Below are positions 60,503 through 64,000 of a stretch of DNA of 64,000 bases, piece by piece. The notes beneath the pieces were generated by a model, which saw only the letters and a program-made list of their open reading frames with translations, did not search any database and had not been told where the DNA came from. Every line of letters begins with the position of its first letter. Position 1 is the stretch's first letter. Both the position numbers and the translations under genes were made by a program. Source of the DNA: Janthinobacterium sp. Marseille (GTDB lineage Bacteria; Pseudomonadota; Gammaproteobacteria; Burkholderiales; Burkholderiaceae_D); NCBI RefSeq assembly GCF_000013625.1, contig NC_009659.1:2294001-2358000 (forward strand), in the 5' to 3' direction.

Positions 60503-62583
60503 ACCTGACCTCCAACTAAGCTAGTTACTCTGATTGTTTTTGAATCCGGGACTTCCGCATGCGACAGCACTTTAAGCTGCGGCAAGGCACGGCGCAGGAA
60601 GCGCGCCAGCAATGCACGCAATTGCGCTGGCACCAGCAGTACCGGTGTTAATCCTAATGATTCCTGTTGGCGCGTCGCGGCTTCCGCCTGCGCGGCGATG
60701 GTATCGGCCAGGCCCGGCTCGATACCGGCGCCATCCGGCCCACTCCCCTGCAAGGCTTGCGTCAGCAGGCGCTCAAGGCGGTTATCCAGTGTCATGACCG
60801 ACAATTCATTGGTCGACGGGAACAGTTGCTGCACGATGGCGCGTCCGAGCGCGACGCGTACCAGCGCCGTCAATTCATTGACGTCCTGGATGTAGGCCGC
60901 GTGTTCTGTCATGGTTTCGATGATGGTGTGCATATCGCGGATATGAACGCCTTCGATCAGGAGGTTTTGCAGGACCTTTTGCAAGGTCGACAGCGGGATC
61001 AGCTTGGGCACCAGGTCTTCCACCAGCTTCGGCGATTCCTTGGTCAGGTGATCCAGCAATTGCTGCACTTCCTGGCGCCCCAGCAATTCGGCTGCATGGG
61101 TCGTGATTAAATGGTTCAGGTGGGTCGCCACGACAGTACCGGCATCCACCACGGTATAACCCATGCCCTGCGCCTGTTCACGCATGCTGGAATCGATCCA
61201 GGTGGCTGGCAGGCCAAAGGCCGGGTCGCTGGTGGTTGGTCCCGGCAAGGTGCCGCTGACCATGCCCGGATTGATGGCGAGGAACTGGCCGGCCAGTGCT
61301 TCACCGCTACCGACTTCCACGCCTTTGAGCGTAATGCGATAAGCCGATGGCTTCAGCTCCAGGTTGTCGCGGATATGTACCGGAGGCGACAGGAAACCGA
61401 CTTCCTGTGCGAATTTCTTGCGTATGCCTTTGATGCGGCGCAAGAGCTCACCGCTTTGTGATTTATCAACCAATGGGATCAGGCGATAGCCGACTTCCAG
61501 GCCCAGCGTATCGACTTGTACGATGTCTTGCCAGGTCGCTTCTTCGACTTCAGGCGCTGGCGGTGGTGCCGTTACTTCCGGCTCGACTTCCGGCGCCTTC
61601 AGGTTACGCTGCGAGATCAGGTAAGCCGCACCGGCCATCAGGCTGGCCAGGAACAGGAAGGACACGTGCGGCATGCCCGGGATCAAACCCATGCCGCCGA
61701 TGATAGCTGCCGTGATGTACAACACTTGCGGCCTAGCGAACAACTGGCCGACCAGCTGGCCGCCGATATCCTGCTCACTGGCGACGCGCGATACGACGAT
61801 ACCGGCCGCGGTCGAAATGATCAGCGAAGGAATCTGCGCCACCAGGCCGTCACCGATAGCCAGCAAGGTGTAGTTTTCCAGCGCAGCGGAGAAGCCCATA
61901 TCATGTTGCACCATACCGACTACCAGGCCGCCGACCACGTTGATCACGGTGACGATAATGCCGGCGATCGCATCGCCGCGGACGTATTTACTCGCACCGT
62001 CCATCGCGCCATAGAATTCTGCTTCTTGCGCCACCTGGGTACGACGCAGGCGTGCATCCTGTTCGCCGATCAGGCCGGCATTCAGGTCGGCGTCAATCGC
62101 CATTTGTTTACCCGGCATCGCATCGAGGGCGAAACGTGCACCCACCTCGGCGATACGGCCTGCACCCTTGGTAACCACGGTAAAGTTAATAATGGTCAGG
62201 ATCACGAAGACCACGATACCGACCGTGTAGTTACCACCAATCAGGAAGTGGCCGAACGCTTCAATCACTTTACCCGCAGCATCCGGACCGTTATGTCCTT
62301 CGGTCAGCACCACACGGGTCGACGCAACGTTCAATGACAGGCGCAACATTGTGCTGACCAGCAGCACGGTCGGGAACACCATAAAGTCCAGCGGCTTGAC
62401 CGTGTACAAGGCGGTCAGCAAAACAATGATAGACAGCGCAATATTGAAGCTGAAGAAGATATCCAGCACGATCGCCGGCAACGGCAGCACCATCATCGAC
62501 AACATCATGATGATGATCAGCGGTGCTGCAACAGCACGCGATCCTTGGCCGGTCATCCAGGCGGGTAATTTCAGGCTATTCAT
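60499..62583 (-). CDS. flhA: Flagellar export apparatus protein FlhA
   Basis: It forms the nonameric export gate of the flagellar type III system. The 694 residues comprise an N-terminal domain with about eight membrane segments (about 15-330) including the FHIPEP-type signature region (KGAGRIAEVGARFALDAMPG; MDGASKYVRGDAIAGI). A linker and a cytoplasmic ring domain (about 360-690) follow. The ATG overlaps the flhB stop (ATGA). Confidence 0.97.
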   Translation of the reverse strand: MNSLKLPAWMTGQGSRAVAAPLIIIMMLSMMVLPLPAIVLDIFFSFNIALSIIVLLTALYTVKPLDFMVFPTVLLVSTMLRLSLNVASTRVVLTEGHNGPDAAGKVIEAFGHFLIGGNYTVGIVVFVILTIINFTVVTKGAGRIAEVGARFALDAMPGKQMAIDADLNAGLIGEQDARLRRTQVAQEAEFYGAMDGASKYVRGDAIAGIIVTVINVVGGLVVGMVQHDMGFSAALENYTLLAIGDGLVAQIPSLIISTAAGIVVSRVASEQDIGGQLVGQLFARPQVLYITAAIIGGMGLIPGMPHVSFLFLASLMAGAAYLISQRNLKAPEVEPEVTAPPPAPEVEEATWQDIVQVDTLGLEVGYRLIPLVDKSQSGELLRRIKGIRKKFAQEVGFLSPPVHIRDNLELKPSAYRITLKGVEVGSGEALAGQFLAINPGMVSGTLPGPTTSDPAFGLPATWIDSSMREQAQGMGYTVVDAGTVVATHLNHLITTHAAELLGRQEVQQLLDHLTKESPKLVEDLVPKLIPLSTLQKVLQNLLIEGVHIRDMHTIIETMTEHAAYIQDVNELTALVRVALGRAIVQQLFPSTNELSVMTLDNRLERLLTQALQGSGPDGAGIEPGLADTIAAQAEAATRQQESLGLTPVLLVPAQLRALLARFLRRALPQLKVLSHAEVPDSKTIRVTSLVGGQV

Positions 62584-63788
62584 TGTGGCAGGCCATTCGA
62601 ATCTGCATCAGCTGCAGAGGGATTAAGTGGGTCCATCTCTGGCGGCACTTCAAGGTCGCCCGGTTTGACCGGACGTGCACCACCATGTTTGCTATACGCA
62701 CGCAACTGGAATACATAGGCCAGTACTTCAGCCACCGCGATATACAACGCTTCTGGAATTTCGTCACCAAGTTCGGCGTGGCGGAACAGCGCACGTGCCA
62801 GTGGCGGCGCTTCCAGCAGCACGACATTGTTTTCCATCGCCAGTTCGCGGATCTTGGCTGCGACTTCATCCGCACCTTTGGCCACGACGCGCGGTGCACG
62901 CATGCCGTTTTCAGAATATTTGAGTGCGACCGCATAGTGGGTCGGGTTGGTCACAACGACGTCTGCGGTCGGTACTTCGGCCATCATGCGGCGGCGTGCC
63001 ATCTCACGCTGCTGCTGGCGGATCTTGGCTTTGATTTCAGGATTACCTTCGGATTCCTTGGATTCCTGGCGTACATCCTGACGCGACATCATCAGTTTCT
63101 TCGCGTGTTGCCACATTTGGTAAGGTGCGTCGATTGCAGCCACGATCACCAGGCCGGCTGCGATAAAAATGAAGCTGAACACCAACAGGTGTCCCAAATG
63201 TTCGGTACCGCTTTTCAGCGGTTCTACGCTGAGCGCCATCACGGCATCAAACTCATGACGCATCACCATCCATGCGATCCAGCCGATCAGGATAGTTTTC
63301 GCAATCGCCTTGCCCAGTTCGACTGCGGCGCGGCTCGACACCATATTGCCGAGGCCTTTGATCGGATTCATGCGGCCGAAATTCGGTTGCAAAGCCTTGC
63401 CGCTGAACAGCCAGCCGCCAATCAATGCTGGTGATATCAGTGCCACCACGATCAGAATCAGCGCAGCAGGAGCGAAGGCAATCAGTAAATCGATGATGCT
63501 GGCCGCGGCGTGTGCCAGCAGGAGCTCCATATCAAAGGCCATCTCACGGTCGAAAGACAAGCCGGCCGCGAGCATCTTGTTCAGCTCGCCTACCATGCGA
63601 CCGCCGAGGATCCAGAAAGCAGCACCCGCACCGAGCAGCAGCGTACAAGTCGCCAGCTCGCGCGAACGCGGCACATCACCCTGCTCACGCGCTTGCTCAA
63701 GCTTGCGCGGTGACGCGGGTTCCGTCTTTTCGAGATCACTTTCTTCAGCCAAAGCCGACTCCTGAGGTGCTTCCGCCAGCGTCAACAT
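62580..63788 (-). CDS. flhB: Flagellar export protein FlhB
   Basis: This is the substrate-specificity switch of flagellar export. The 402 residues have an N-terminal head with EESDLEKTEPASPRKLEQAR, four membrane segments and a cytoplasmic domain. The self-cleaving NPTH motif has Asn281-Pro282 within VVTNPTHYAVALKY. The C-terminal tail is longer and more acidic than in E. coli (MDPLNPSAADADSNG). The first dozen residues are unusual, and there is no clear ribosome site, so the exact start is uncertain. It opens the flhB-flhA-flhF-fleN-fliA-motC-motD run. Confidence 0.95.
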   Translation of the reverse strand: MLTLAEAPQESALAEESDLEKTEPASPRKLEQAREQGDVPRSRELATCTLLLGAGAAFWILGGRMVGELNKMLAAGLSFDREMAFDMELLLAHAAASIIDLLIAFAPAALILIVVALISPALIGGWLFSGKALQPNFGRMNPIKGLGNMVSSRAAVELGKAIAKTILIGWIAWMVMRHEFDAVMALSVEPLKSGTEHLGHLLVFSFIFIAAGLVIVAAIDAPYQMWQHAKKLMMSRQDVRQESKESEGNPEIKAKIRQQQREMARRRMMAEVPTADVVVTNPTHYAVALKYSENGMRAPRVVAKGADEVAAKIRELAMENNVVLLEAPPLARALFRHAELGDEIPEALYIAVAEVLAYVFQLRAYSKHGGARPVKPGDLEVPPEMDPLNPSAADADSNGLPQ

Positions 63789-63905
63789 GACGCTATACGG
63801 ACCTATGAGTAGATTATTGGCTAGAACGTCCCGGACTAATCAGGGGAATAGGATGGGAAAGGTGCCGCTTTTCAGTCATGCAAAGCGGGAAACTGCAGGG
63901 AAAAA

Positions 63906-64000
63906 CTAAATCTTGATAGCTTGCGCCCACAATAGCGCGGCCAAATGTGCGTCATTGACCTGGCGCGCACTGATGAACAGGGAGTCGGCCAATGCTGCAA
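63906..64000 (-). CDS. 3' end of an unidentified gene cut by the window
   Basis: The last bases read, on the minus strand, ...AALADSLFISARQVNDAHL followed by AALLWAQAIKI and TAG. The last 30 residues are helical and Ala-rich. The sequence is too short for identification. The ending vaguely recalls signalling proteins with an HDOD domain, but this is only a guess. It is followed by about 115 bases before flhB. Confidence 0.5.
   Translation of the reverse strand, partial: AALADSLFISARQVNDAHLAALLWAQAIKI

Overview
The window is a chromosomal segment of a Gram-negative betaproteobacterium, most likely of the family Oxalobacteraceae (Herminiimonas/Janthinobacterium type). This is inferred from gene order and protein character: lipid A and BAM genes, a polar-type flagellar locus with flhF/fleN, a typical betaproteobacterial porin, and PpsR beside ppsA. 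No rRNA, tRNA, CRISPR array, insertion sequence or prophage was seen. Almost all of the DNA is housekeeping. The accessory parts are the left edge (1-3,000) and a visibly AT-richer patch (about 53,200-56,150).

Layout. 1-3,000: a Fur-box-like palindrome and a superfamily 1 helicase with a C-terminal DUF2726 domain, whose frame is broken in a run of eight G. 3,100-6,720: guaB, a GAF-domain gene and guaA, apparently one operon for GMP synthesis. 6,880-10,130: a secreted DUF4124 protein, rnfH/ratA, smpB, and an SPFH/NfeD membrane pair. 10,140-13,770: ppsA and its divergent regulator ppsR; the 3' flank of ppsA carries several nested inverted repeats before a terminator. 13,760-29,200 (minus strand): trmH-like gene, rnhB, lpxB, lpxA, fabZ, lpxD, skp, bamA, rseP, dxr, cdsA, uppS, frr, pyrH, tsf, rpsB. 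This is the classical envelope, isoprenoid and translation supercluster. 29,470-34,930 (plus strand): map, glnD, a 23S rRNA pseudouridine synthase and a porin. 35,000-43,480 (minus): smc, zipA, ligA, galU, def. 43,700-52,500 (plus): dapC, dapD, a pilU-type ATPase, an ArsC/YffB-like gene, dapE, prmB, yheS and a DUF2520 dehydrogenase. 52,500-55,800 (minus): a DUF1345 membrane protein, then a run of small lipoprotein genes. 56,160-64,000 (minus): flhB, flhA, flhF, fleN, fliA, motC, motD, almost all overlapping or a few bases apart, plus the 3' end of one more gene.

How the genes work together. lpxD-fabZ-lpxA-lpxB make the lipid A backbone, skp-bamA-rseP assemble and survey outer-membrane proteins, and dxr-cdsA-uppS supply isoprenoid and phospholipid precursors. 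dapC, dapD and dapE are three steps of the succinylase lysine/diaminopimelate pathway. flhB to motD cover flagellar export, placement, late-gene transcription and torque.

The points most worth a second look are: two genes each broken by one extra base in a homopolymer (G8 in the helicase, A9 in a lipoprotein); a family of at least four tandem lipoproteins sharing a Cys-Gly ... Cys-x(4)-Gly-Tyr/Phe signature; a structured ppsA 3' flank; two mutually exclusive hairpins in the rpsB leader; and a FleN with a degenerate P-loop. I did not find a clear, complete, undescribed multi-gene system.
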